From assembly GCA_938007935.1 (NCBI GenBank), contig CALLMD010000023.1:1-46168 (forward strand): 46,168 bases of DNA. Direction: 5' to 3'. Shown here piece after piece: positions 9,244-16,541 of the stretch. A program made the position numbers and the translations under genes. This DNA comes from an uncultured Hellea sp. GTDB taxonomy: Bacteria > Pseudomonadota > Alphaproteobacteria > Caulobacterales > Maricaulaceae. Under the pieces are notes generated by a model that saw nothing but the letters and a program-made list of their open reading frames with translations, did no database searches and was not told the origin of the DNA. Within the stretch, counting starts at the first letter, position 1. Each line of letters opens with the position of its first letter.

Positions 9244-9276
9244 AAAAAAAGACGTCTGGCAGGGGAGTGCCAGACG
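9244..9276 (-). terminator. Intrinsic terminator after the porin gene
   Basis: A 9-bp perfect stem, CGTCTGGCA and TGCCAGACG (9253-9261 and 9268-9276), closes a 6-base loop. On the minus strand it is followed by seven T residues (9250-9244). It lies 40 bp after the porin stop and before the gene at 8468-9181, so the two are likely separate transcripts. Confidence 0.85.
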
Positions 9277-9315
9277 CCTCGGATAAGGGAATTTTAGCGC
9301 CCTTAAAGGCTTATC

Positions 9316-10479
9316 TTAGAAATCAAATCCAACCCGCGCAGTTACGCCTTTGGCGCTTTCTGCTGCGCCGTTTGTGGCATCCGCATCGAAGTAGTTTATG
9401 CGAAGTCGTGTTTGCTTTGTTGGCCACCAATCAGCGCCAAGAATGACTGTGTCTAGCTTGCCAGTATAGCCATTATCTTCGAGATCAATTGTGTCATAAC
9501 GCGCGACTAAGGCAAGCGCGCCCATGCCGCCAGAGCCGAAGGGGTTGTCAACTTTCATACGGTTAAAAGTTCCGCCGCTCGCCTTATAGGTCTTGCGTCC
9601 GCCCAGCACGATACCGCCTTCGATATAGCCGCCGCCAAAGCTGCCATTAGGGTTCGTGCCTGACCCTTTGGCGTCAAGTATGGCATATTCGCCTGCGGCC
9701 CAAAGATTGTTGTGAATGACTAGGCCTTCTGCGCCATAAAAGTTATCGGAGTCTGCAAAGTTGCCAGTATTAATGATGCGTCCGCTAGAGAGTACGCCCT
9801 CTGAGTTTTCAGAGCTAAGGACATGGGCATAAGGACGCTGACGATAGCGCAAATCGCTCGCGCTATTGGCGTCTCTATAGCGCCATGATGCGCCAAGATG
9901 GAGGAGGGTTTCATCCGTTTTAATTGGGAGATATGTGGCGCGAGCTGCAATGGCTTTGCCATCCATTTTAGGATCGTCATTATTGATGTTCTCGCCATAT
10001 ACGCCGACATTGAGCGTATAATTATCACCGCCAGTTCCAACAGAGACTCCAATCCTACGGTCAAGACCAAAGGCATCTGTAAACGCGCCACGCTCTATTG
10101 TTGAGATAAAACGAGAGCTGGCTTCTTCTTCCAAAGAGTTATGGGTTTTAAAGTGACCCACTTTGACTTTGAAGTTTTGATTTTCAGGTGCGAATTGGAC
10201 AAAGCCATCTGTGACCTCAAAATCACCGCCTGTTGTGTGGTTAAACTCGAATTTATAGCTGATGGCATTTCCATATTTACCCTTAGCAAAAAGGCGCGCG
10301 CGGCGCACTTCAGACGCTGTCACGTCAACATCAGGGTTCTGAATATCCGCGATTGCATAATCAAGCATAAGCCGTCCACCAATCTGGATGGTCGCGTCCT
10401 GCGCGGCTGCGATGGGTGTGAATGCCAAACTTATGGCAAGGGCTGAAACGGCGGCGCCGCCTTTTAGGAAAACTGTCAT
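9316..10479 (-). CDS. Phosphate-selective porin (OprO/OprP family)
   Basis: This should be an outer-membrane channel for phosphate or polyphosphate. A 26-residue signal peptide ends in IAAAQ. The mature protein starts with the GGRLMLDYA strand and continues with SEVRRARLFAKGKYGNAISYKFEF and KVKVGHFKTHNSLEEEASSRF, which match the PF07396 family in order. It ends with ARVGFDF, a terminal-Phe barrel signal. Length (387) is close to OprP. The three-unit Pho box upstream and the pst genes nearby strongly support a phosphate role, though the family also has members for other anions. Confidence 0.85.
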   Translation of the reverse strand: MTVFLKGGAAVSALAISLAFTPIAAAQDATIQIGGRLMLDYAIADIQNPDVDVTASEVRRARLFAKGKYGNAISYKFEFNHTTGGDFEVTDGFVQFAPENQNFKVKVGHFKTHNSLEEEASSRFISTIERGAFTDAFGLDRRIGVSVGTGGDNYTLNVGVYGENINNDDPKMDGKAIAARATYLPIKTDETLLHLGASWRYRDANSASDLRYRQRPYAHVLSSENSEGVLSSGRIINTGNFADSDNFYGAEGLVIHNNLWAAGEYAILDAKGSGTNPNGSFGGGYIEGGIVLGGRKTYKASGGTFNRMKVDNPFGSGGMGALALVARYDTIDLEDNGYTGKLDTVILGADWWPTKQTRLRINYFDADATNGAAESAKGVTARVGFDF

Positions 10480-10568
10480 CGGTCTAACCTTTTTTACTAT
10501 CGATGTTCCCAGCGGGAAAATTGCGGCGCTTAATCGCCTAGGCTGCCAATGGTCGAGTCCTTTGATAT

Positions 10569-10601
10569 TATGATTACAATTTTATGATGGTTTTATGACA
10601 A
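10569..10601 (-). promoter_or_regulatory. Pho box upstream of the phosphate-selective porin
   Basis: Read on the minus strand, three contiguous 11-bp units are present: TTGTCATAAAA (10601-10591), CCATCATAAAA (10590-10580) and TTGTAATCATA (10579-10569). They keep the same period and consensus as the array before pstS. The block starts 1 bp past the glpK stop and ends about 90 bp before the porin start. PhoB control of the porin follows by inference. Confidence 0.8.
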
Positions 10602-10602
10602 G

Positions 10603-12078
10603 TTACGAAATCAGCACTTTTCCTACTGCTTTGCTCCAGGCTGTTATGAGACTATCGCGTGTGTCTGGCACCATATCAGGCGTGAAAGCTTTATCGATTA
10701 GCCAATTGTCTTTTACGTCCTCTAACGACTTATAAAGCCCAGCTTGAAGCCCGACGAGATAGGCCGCGCCAAGGGCTGTGGTCTCTAACACTTTGGGGCG
10801 ATCAACAGGAATATCTAAAACATTGGAGAGATGTTGCACCATCCAGCTATTATAAACCATGCCGCCATCAACGCGCAGAGACGTCGGCGTAACGCCGTCT
10901 TCGCTCATGGCTTTGAAAAGATCATGGGTTTGATAGACAACGCTCTCAACCGTCGCGCGGGCAATCTCGGCGCGCCCTGTATCACGCGTGAGGCCAAATA
11001 TGGCCCCGCGCGCATCAGGGTCCCAATGCGGCGCGCCCAGCCCTGTAAAGGCGGGGACGAGGTAAACACCTTTATTGCTCTCTAGATCTTCGCACATCGC
11101 TTCGGTCTCTGCGGCGTCTTTGATGATTTGAATGCCATCACGCAGCCACTGAACCGCTGCGCCAGCGACAAATATCGAGCCTTCTAGGGCATAGGTTGTT
11201 TGACCGTTCAGGCGGTAACACACAGTCGAGAGCAAACGGTTTTTAGAAGTAATGCACTCCGAACCCGTATTGAGGATGACGAAACAGCCTGTGCCATATG
11301 TGCTTTTAATATCGCCCTTATCAAAGCAGTTTTGTCCGATGGCGGCGGCTTGCTGATCACCTGCCACGCCAAGAATAGGAATGTCTTCATCAAGGACCGT
11401 ACAGAGGCCATAATCATCTGCGCAATCTTTAACCTCGGGCAAGATTGAGGCGGGGACGTTGAACAGATCTAATAACTCTTCGTCCCAATCCTGAGTATGG
11501 ATGTTAAACAGATTTGTCCGGCTGGCATTTGTGGCATCTGTGGCGTGGGTTTTTCCGCCCGTTAGCCGCCAAATTAGAAAGCTATCCACAGTGCCAAAGG
11601 CAAGCTCGCCACGCTGGGCCAGCAGGCGCGCGCCTTCCACATGGTCCAAAATCCAGGCGGCTTTAGTCGCGCTAAAATAAGGATCAAGCAGTAGTCCCGT
11701 TTTGGCGGTCAGCTTGGCCTCGGCAAAGCGTTCTTTAATCTCGCGGCAATGCTCCGCTGTGCGGCGATCTTGCCAGACAATGGCGTTATATAGTGGTTTG
11801 CCTGTTTCGCGGTTCCATATCAGTGTTGTCTCGCGTTGATTGGTAATCCCGATGCCGGCAATCTTTGCGCCGTTGTTTTTCGCAAAAGCGTAGGCATCGT
11901 TTAATGTCCCTAATGTGGTCTCCCAGATGGCCTCGGGGTCATGCTCGACCCACCCATCGGCCGGATAGATTTGCGGAAACTCTTTTTGGGCGGAATGCAG
12001 AACATCACCTTGAGGCGAAAAAACAAGGGTGCGCGAACTTGTCGTGCCCTGATCGATAGAAAGTATGACAGTATCCAT
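10603..12078 (-). CDS. glpK: Glycerol kinase GlpK
   Basis: GlpK phosphorylates glycerol to sn-glycerol-3-phosphate with ATP. The FGGY-fold motifs are all present: [10 protein letters not shown] at the N-terminus, [12 protein letters not shown], the glycerol-contact stretch [24 protein letters not shown], and the C-terminal ATP-lobe motif [19 protein letters not shown]. The length of 491 is standard. It is divergent from glpD with about 75 bp between the starts, so both could share one control region; no GlpR operator could be recognised there. Confidence 0.95.
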   Translation of the reverse strand: MDTVILSIDQGTTSSRTLVFSPQGDVLHSAQKEFPQIYPADGWVEHDPEAIWETTLGTLNDAYAFAKNNGAKIAGIGITNQRETTLIWNRETGKPLYNAIVWQDRRTAEHCREIKERFAEAKLTAKTGLLLDPYFSATKAAWILDHVEGARLLAQRGELAFGTVDSFLIWRLTGGKTHATDATNASRTNLFNIHTQDWDEELLDLFNVPASILPEVKDCADDYGLCTVLDEDIPILGVAGDQQAAAIGQNCFDKGDIKSTYGTGCFVILNTGSECITSKNRLLSTVCYRLNGQTTYALEGSIFVAGAAVQWLRDGIQIIKDAAETEAMCEDLESNKGVYLVPAFTGLGAPHWDPDARGAIFGLTRDTGRAEIARATVESVVYQTHDLFKAMSEDGVTPTSLRVDGGMVYNSWMVQHLSNVLDIPVDRPKVLETTALGAAYLVGLQAGLYKSLEDVKDNWLIDKAFTPDMVPDTRDSLITAWSKAVGKVLIS

Positions 12079-12153
12079 ATTGCTATTTATGCCTGAGGGC
12101 GCGATAGGGTCAAATTCTAAATCTTTGAAAATGAAAGCGTGCTATTAAACCTT

Positions 12154-13656
12154 ATGACTGATTCCAAAACTGATTATGATCTTATTATTATAGGCGGCGG
12201 GATAAATGGCACCGCTATTGCTCGTGATGCCGCGGGACGCGGCCTCAAAGTTTTGCTCTGTGAGCGCGATGATTTGGCTAGTCATACAAGTTCAAGCTCA
12301 ACCAAGCTTATTCATGGTGGTTTGCGTTATCTGGAATATTACGAATTTAATCTTGTCCGTCATGCGCTCGCAGAACGTGAAGTTATGCTTCGCTCGGCCC
12401 CGCATATCATCTGGCCGATGCGCTTTGTACTACCTTATGATAAAGGCCTGCGGCCCGCTTGGATGCTGCGCACGGGGCTATTTTTATATGACCACATTGG
12501 CGGACGTGAAATGTTGCCAGGGTCAAAATCGCTTAGGCTGGATCAGGCGCCGCATAAGGGCGTGCTGGAATCGCGTTTTAAAACAGGATTTGAATATTCT
12601 GATTGCTGGGTCGATGATGCGCGTCTTGTTGTGCTTTACGCCCTTGATGCGTCTCATCGCGGCGCGGATATCCGCACGCGCACAGAGGTACTAAGTGTTG
12701 ATGCGAATGGCGTAGGTTACGAGGTCAAAATCACACATAACGGGCATGGTGAAACTGTCACCACCAAAGGCGTTATAAATGCGGCGGGGCCATGGGTTGA
12801 TGATGTGCTGAAGAAAATCAAGCCCTCCGAGAGTGAGCAATCTTTGCGGCTTGTCACAGGCAGCCATATCGTCACGAAAAAACTCTTTGAGGGTGACCAT
12901 GCCTATCTATTTCAAAATGCGGATAACCGCGTCATTTTTGCGATTCCCTATGAGCATAATTATACGCTGATTGGGACAACGGATAAGCCATATGATCTCT
13001 CCGAAGGTAAAGTGAAAATCAGCCAAGAAGAAATCGTCTATCTTTGCGAAGCGGCGAGCGAATATTTTGAAGATAATATTACGCCCGATGATGTGGTGTG
13101 GGATTATGCAGGTGTGCGCCCGCTCTATGATGACAAAGCCGAAGATGCCTCTGCCGTTACGCGCGATTATGTGCTCAATATTGAAGAGTTCACAAAAGGT
13201 GCCCCGTTCCTCTCTGTTTACGGCGGAAAGATTACGACATCTCGCATGCTTGCCGAGCATACCATGCAAAAGCTTGAAAAATTTTACGACTACACAACAA
13301 AAGATTGGACGGAGACGGCTTTGCTGCCGGGCGGTGACCTTATCGACGCGGATTTCAAACTCTTTACCTCCGATATGCGAAAGCGCTATCCCAATATGGA
13401 CACAGCTTTGTTGCGGCGTCTGTGTCATGGGTATGGCACGCGGATTACGCTGATTTTAGGCGATGGTAAAACCCCGCCAAAGCTCGGTCAGCATTTCGGC
13501 GCGGGACTTTATGAGCTCGAAGCTAAATATCTGATCAATCACGAATGGGCGAGCTCCGCCGAAGATATTTTATGGCGGCGCACGAAATGCGGCCTGCATA
13601 TGAGTGAGGCCAAAAAAACCGCCTTTACGGATTGGTTTCATCAGCAGACGGCCTAG
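12154..13656 (+). CDS. glpD: Aerobic glycerol-3-phosphate dehydrogenase GlpD
   Basis: GlpD is a membrane-associated flavoprotein that oxidises glycerol-3-phosphate to dihydroxyacetone phosphate and feeds the quinone pool. The dinucleotide motif DLIIIGGGINGTAIARDAAGRG is at residues 9-30, followed by SSSTKLIHGGLRYLE, which is diagnostic of GlpD, and by INAAGPWVD. The ATG at 12154 is preferred to an in-frame GTG at 12139 because it places the FAD motif at the usual distance. About 500 residues. The stop codon abuts the ATG of the next gene. Confidence 0.95.
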   Translation: MTDSKTDYDLIIIGGGINGTAIARDAAGRGLKVLLCERDDLASHTSSSSTKLIHGGLRYLEYYEFNLVRHALAEREVMLRSAPHIIWPMRFVLPYDKGLRPAWMLRTGLFLYDHIGGREMLPGSKSLRLDQAPHKGVLESRFKTGFEYSDCWVDDARLVVLYALDASHRGADIRTRTEVLSVDANGVGYEVKITHNGHGETVTTKGVINAAGPWVDDVLKKIKPSESEQSLRLVTGSHIVTKKLFEGDHAYLFQNADNRVIFAIPYEHNYTLIGTTDKPYDLSEGKVKISQEEIVYLCEAASEYFEDNITPDDVVWDYAGVRPLYDDKAEDASAVTRDYVLNIEEFTKGAPFLSVYGGKITTSRMLAEHTMQKLEKFYDYTTKDWTETALLPGGDLIDADFKLFTSDMRKRYPNMDTALLRRLCHGYGTRITLILGDGKTPPKLGQHFGAGLYELEAKYLINHEWASSAEDILWRRTKCGLHMSEAKKTAFTDWFHQQTA

Positions 13657-14412
13657 ATGGATACATATTACGTCATCCAGCCTATGCAGATATGGCTCAC
13701 TTATTTTGCGTTCACCGCAATTATAATTGCCCGTTATTTTCTCATTGTCTGGCCTATCCATTGGATGCTTTGGAAACGTCCTGCTGACAAAGTCAAAGCA
13801 AGGCGCCTCTCTAAGCGCGAACCCACAGCCGCCACTATTCGTAATGAGATTAAACTCTCAACTATTTCCGCCTTCATCTATGCCGCCCCCGCCGCGATCG
13901 TTTTGGAACTGTGGAAAGCGGGCGGCACAGCCATGTATGCGGGTATGCCTGAGGGCCTTGGCGGCTGGGGTTGGGTGCTGGCAAGCGCCTTTATCTATCT
14001 CTTTGCGCAGGACACATGGTTTTATTGGACCCACCGCGTCATGCATCACAAAAAGCTCTTTAAATGGACCCATGAAGGCCATCATCGCTCCGTCCAGCCC
14101 ACGCCTTGGGCGAGCTTCTCCTTTGACGCGATCGAGGCCATAAGCGCTGCGTGGCTGCTCCCCGTCATGGCGCTCTTTATCCCCATCCATGTCGGCACGG
14201 CTTTGACGCTCTTAATGGTTATGACCATCAACGCCGTGTTCAATCACGCGGGCTGGGAAGTCTATCCCGATAAATGGATCAAAGGCTGGTGGGGGCGTCA
14301 CATAATCACGGCCAGTCACCACAATCTCCACCACACAAAATTCAAAGGCAATTACGGGCTATATTTCAGGTTTTGGGATAAGGTCTGCGGGACGGATGTG
14401 GGGTTGGTTTAA
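13657..14412 (+). CDS. Sterol desaturase / fatty acid hydroxylase superfamily membrane protein
   Basis: This is an integral-membrane di-iron oxygenase by motif. The three histidine clusters are in order: WTHRVMHH (about 127-134), HEGHHR (about 143-148) and HHNLHH (about 223-228), embedded among four or more hydrophobic segments. It would hydroxylate or desaturate a lipid; the substrate cannot be told from the sequence. Its ATG directly follows the glpD stop (TAG-ATG), so it is probably translated from the glpD message, which hints at glycerolipid chemistry. The superfamily includes alkylglycerol monooxygenases, but that link is speculation. Confidence 0.82.
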   Translation: MDTYYVIQPMQIWLTYFAFTAIIIARYFLIVWPIHWMLWKRPADKVKARRLSKREPTAATIRNEIKLSTISAFIYAAPAAIVLELWKAGGTAMYAGMPEGLGGWGWVLASAFIYLFAQDTWFYWTHRVMHHKKLFKWTHEGHHRSVQPTPWASFSFDAIEAISAAWLLPVMALFIPIHVGTALTLLMVMTINAVFNHAGWEVYPDKWIKGWWGRHIITASHHNLHHTKFKGNYGLYFRFWDKVCGTDVGLV

Positions 14413-14454
14413 CTTAAACTGCATTGGTGTTGCCAAATAATAAGCTCCTAAAAT

Positions 14455-14760
14455 AAGACGTGGCTGTGCTGCAGGCAGACTCGGATTTTAAAAAATCCGC
14501 TAAAGGAATACCTCGGTTGATTTTTTCCTTCGGAAAAATTCAACTAGGACAGTCCGCAGGGCCGGTACCCTGATGGATACCAATTGTTTTCTAAAATGTT
14601 TTACAAGGCACTAACCCTGCGGCGATGATTGTTTAGTGGCGGCCTCTTTCTTGCTCCCGCAGTTACACCCGTACACAACCCAATTTGAAAGTTGCTAAGT
14701 GCAGCGGTCAGGCCCCAGCCACAAAGACCCGGCACAGGCTTGGTCGTAATGTGCTTTTGC
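14455..14760 (+). other. Possible structured RNA of about 300 nt in an 800-bp gene-free stretch
   Basis: No convincing gene lies between 14413 and 15209. This part has nested pairing: GTGGCTG (14460-14466) with CAGCCAC (14716-14722), GCTGCA (14468-14473) with TGCAGC (14700-14705), CCGCAGGG (14553-14560) with CCCTGCGG (about 14615-14622), a hairpin on CGGATTTT-N2-AAAATCCG near 14482, a long TTC-loop hairpin near 14516-14544 and a GGTACC/GGATACC hairpin near 14564. TAAAAT at 14449 could be a -10 box, and a weak hairpin GCACA/TGTGC followed by TTTT ends at 14758. I do not recognise the family. The stretch 14761-15085 shows only short hairpins. Confidence 0.3.
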
Positions 14761-15085
14761 AAGCTCACTTGCATCTCGCAAATGAACCAGCAAATACACC
14801 CAAGCTGCTCAGTCTCACCGTCCCATTCAACAGTAAGTAACGATCTCTTACCTGTCCGTATGAATGAAAACTTACATCATCAAGGATGGTTTCCCGACAA
14901 CATAAGGAATATAGAGCCAAGATGAATGCGTGAGAATTAATCTCTGAAATTATCTGATAAGGGATTGAAATGATTGAGTTTAGGCTGGGTGATTATTGAG
15001 GATTGAAACAGACGGACAGAATTAAAGACGCCAAACAGATAGGAAGGTGATGGGATCGGTTTTATGGCGTATATTTAAGACATGG

Positions 15086-15115
15086 GTACCGAGCAAGCTT
15101 TGCTTGCGACGGTAC
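15086..15115 (-). repeat. REP-like palindrome A (left, inverted)
   Basis: The outer stem GTACCG/CGGTAC encloses an inner stem GCAAGC/GCTTGC with a TTT loop. The internal loop is asymmetric, one base on the left and two on the right, so the element has a direction. Read on the minus strand it has the same plan as the element at 15147-15180, which makes the two an inverted pair. Confidence 0.7.
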
Positions 15116-15146
15116 GATCAAGACGCACCATTTTCTCTTCAATGTC

Positions 15147-15180
15147 ACACCGATGCGATTTCGTAGAAATCGCCCGGTGT
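15147..15180 (+). repeat. REP-like palindrome B (left, forward)
   Basis: The outer stem ACACCG/CGGTGT (15147-15152, 15175-15180) encloses an 8-bp inner stem GCGATTTC/GAAATCGC. The unpaired bases are two on the left (AT) and one on the right (C). It is close to the copy at 15671-15704, where an inner A-T pair is replaced by G-C, a compensating change. It ends about 30 bp after the nuclease stop codon. Confidence 0.72.
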
Positions 15181-15209
15181 CCATATCTAGAAGTTTCGTC
15201 CATCACCAA

Positions 15210-15521
15210 TCATAAAAGCAAATCCGAAAGCCGATGATAAAGCTCTGACCAATTGGGGTTCTCTTTTTCAATGAGTTTAATCTTATATTTCCGCGTCTGT
15301 TTCTTGAGGAACTTCTCACGGTCAATCGCGGGGTTTATATCATCAAACTGTTCAATATAAACAAGGCGGTCAACGCCGTGTTTTGACGTAAAACTCTTGG
15401 GGTTAGATTTGGATTTATGTTCCCCGACGCGCGCGTAAAGTGCATTGGTCACACCAATATAAAGCGTCCCATTTTTCTGACTAGCCAGCATGTAAACAAA
15501 GTAGCTTTTATCATCCACCAT
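15210..15521 (-). CDS. Single-domain GIY-YIG nuclease (YhbQ-like, COG2827 type)
   Basis: The 103-residue product is a stand-alone GIY-YIG catalytic module. YFVYML (residues 7-12) and LYIGVT (about 20-25) are the GIY and YIG strands, ARVGEHK supplies the conserved Arg/His region, and the metal-binding Glu is in DREKFLKKQTRKYK. The start at 15521 is chosen because upstream in-frame codons run through the palindrome at 15549-15576. The gene sits centrally between two inverted pairs of palindromes, about 30 bp from each nearest one. Such small nucleases are often multicopy in alphaproteobacteria; their role is unsettled. Confidence 0.85.
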   Translation of the reverse strand: MVDDKSYFVYMLASQKNGTLYIGVTNALYARVGEHKSKSNPKSFTSKHGVDRLVYIEQFDDINPAIDREKFLKKQTRKYKIKLIEKENPNWSELYHRLSDLLL

Positions 15522-15548
15522 ATATGTGCTGATAGGGCAAGGTATGGG

Positions 15549-15576
15549 CACCGGGCAAGCTATGCTTGCGTCGGTG
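15549..15576 (-). repeat. REP-like palindrome A' (right, inverted)
   Basis: The outer stem CACCG/CGGTG encloses GCAAGC/GCTTGC with a TAT loop, and has one unpaired base left and two right (G and GT). It is nearly identical to the copy at 15086-15115. Its reverse complement matches the plan of the forward copy at 15671-15704, including the C before CGGTG. It lies about 28 bp upstream of the nuclease start, in the probable promoter or leader. Confidence 0.7.
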
Positions 15577-15670
15577 TGACAAGGTTGTGGGTTTGGGGGT
15601 AAAATCATCACCGTTAAGGGCCGCCACAAATAACCCTTTATCCCTTCACAAACCCAACCCTCCACACGTC

Positions 15671-15704
15671 ACACCGACGCCGTTTCAAAGAAACCGCCCG
15701 GTGT
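15671..15704 (+). repeat. REP-like palindrome B' (right, forward), fused into a lipocalin gene
   Basis: The outer stem ACACCG/CGGTGT (15671-15676, 15699-15704) surrounds GCCGTTTC/GAAACCGC with an AAA loop and one mismatch. Between this copy and the one at 15549, the bases near 15581-15595 can pair with those near 15645-15658 (GGTT-N2-GGGTTTG against CAAACCCAACC), so the pair could form one large cruciform. Its sequence supplies the last codons and stop of the truncated lipocalin. Confidence 0.72.
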
Positions 15705-15948
15705 CCTTGGCCTCGTTCCATAAATTCGTCGCCGCTTTATAGCCGCGATTGACCACGCGAATATCGCCATTGTCCTTAACGCTATAAGTGGCTATTACAT
15801 TTGACAGACCGCGCTCAAAACGATTATCAATCCGAGTGATCTCATACCACGTGCCGAGATTGCGCTCTTGTTCAAAGCCCCTGACGGCTGTGATGCCGTC
15901 CGGCGTTCCCACACAAGCGGTGACGGTAAATAAGATAAAAAAGATCAT
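15685..15948 (-). pseudogene. Truncated lipocalin (Blc-like lipoprotein)
   Basis: The N-terminal half of a bacterial outer-membrane lipocalin is clear. A short lipoprotein signal with lipobox TVTAC is followed by the family motif NLGTWYEITRIDNRFERGLSN and then ATYSVKDNGDIRVVNRGY. Blc-type proteins have about 170-180 residues; here there are 87. Homology ends at NLWNEAK, and the last residues DTGRFL plus the stop are encoded by the palindrome at 15671-15704. The missing C-terminal half was not found left of the repeat cluster in any frame checked by eye, so sequence was lost as well as interrupted. The product is unlikely to fold. Confidence 0.8.
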
Positions 15949-15976
15949 GGGTTTGAGAGGGTTCGTGATGAAAAGG

Positions 15977-16270
15977 TTAGTATTCTTGGTCTTGGTCTAA
16001 ATGTGGCATATAGGGTGCAATGCGATCCGTCCATTGAACGTCTGTTCCGATACGTTTTAGGTAATTTGCAGTAACGAGAGCGTTTGTGAAATCACCCTTT
16101 GATGTAAATGGCGATGCCGTTTCGGACAATCCAAAAAAGTCACAATGCTGGCTCATCATGTTAATGGCGATGACGATATCTTTAGCAGCCCAATTTCCAG
16201 CTAGAACATGTGCTTCAATATCTTCTAATGAAATGACTTGTTTATAGTAACTATAATATTCATCACTCAC
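15977..16270 (-). CDS. Small protein of unknown function
   Basis: The frame encodes 97 residues with no signal peptide or membrane segment. The sequence is acidic and rich in Tyr near the N-terminus (EYYSYYKQV) and ends in a DQDQEY tail. The predicted middle is helical (LEDIEAHVLAGNWAAKDIVIAINMM). I recognise no family. It is flanked by the truncated lipocalin and another small orphan gene on the same strand, and base use is more AT-rich than in uvrB, which would fit recent acquisition. Confidence 0.5.
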   Translation of the reverse strand: MSDEYYSYYKQVISLEDIEAHVLAGNWAAKDIVIAINMMSQHCDFFGLSETASPFTSKGDFTNALVTANYLKRIGTDVQWTDRIAPYMPHLDQDQEY

Positions 16271-16327
16271 ATCTTCATTATATTCAGTAATGCCAAAGTA
16301 ATGTGTTACTAATGCTAGAAACCTAGT

Positions 16328-16531
16328 TTAAGAATCAGTACCATTCCATAACTCGTTCACTCTGCCACCGTTGAAATGAATGTGTAATTCTGCAAAGGCT
16401 TTTACGAGAGCCGGAAGCATAATATAATCATCACTGTTGATTTTTTCGACAGCTTCCTTGGGGTATGTTTGTAAGCTGCTAAAACGTTTTTCAAGTTTGG
16501 CCTGTTGTCTCTGTGCCTTTGTATAATGCAT
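16328..16531 (-). CDS. Small basic protein of unknown function
   Basis: The frame encodes 67 residues starting MHYTKAQRQQAKLEKRF, a basic helical N-terminus, followed by a region with HIHFNGGRVNELW. There is no signal peptide. No family is recognised. It ends 57 bp before the next small gene (start at 16270) and begins 11 bp after the uvrB stop, so it may be read from the uvrB transcript. The coding call rests on length and position only. Confidence 0.4.
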   Translation of the reverse strand: MHYTKAQRQQAKLEKRFSSLQTYPKEAVEKINSDDYIMLPALVKAFAELHIHFNGGRVNELWNGTDS

Positions 16532-16541
16532 CGAATTAGCT

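Noticed and set aside
14455..14760. tmRNA, RNase P RNA, 6S RNA or cobalamin riboswitch in the large intergenic stretch
   Set aside because: AGGACAGTCCG near 14547 is one base from the RNase P CR-I motif, but no other conserved RNase P segment is present. No T-arm, CCA end or tag frame of tmRNA was found, the length and pairing do not fit 6S, and no gene is placed to be controlled by a riboswitch.
14692..14925. A 77-residue open frame in the large intergenic stretch
   Set aside because: It starts inside the pairing arm of the possible RNA, has no ribosome site, and its composition (many Pro, Cys, His and Gln) is that of random sequence.
15522..15665. A 48-residue N-terminal extension of the GIY-YIG protein
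   Set aside because: The added codons run through the palindrome at 15549-15576 and its flanks and do not resemble protein; the family starts at the Met encoded at 15521.
15086..15704. CRISPR array
   Set aside because: Repeats are palindromes at irregular distances, in alternating orientation, with a gene between them; no regular spacers and no cas genes.
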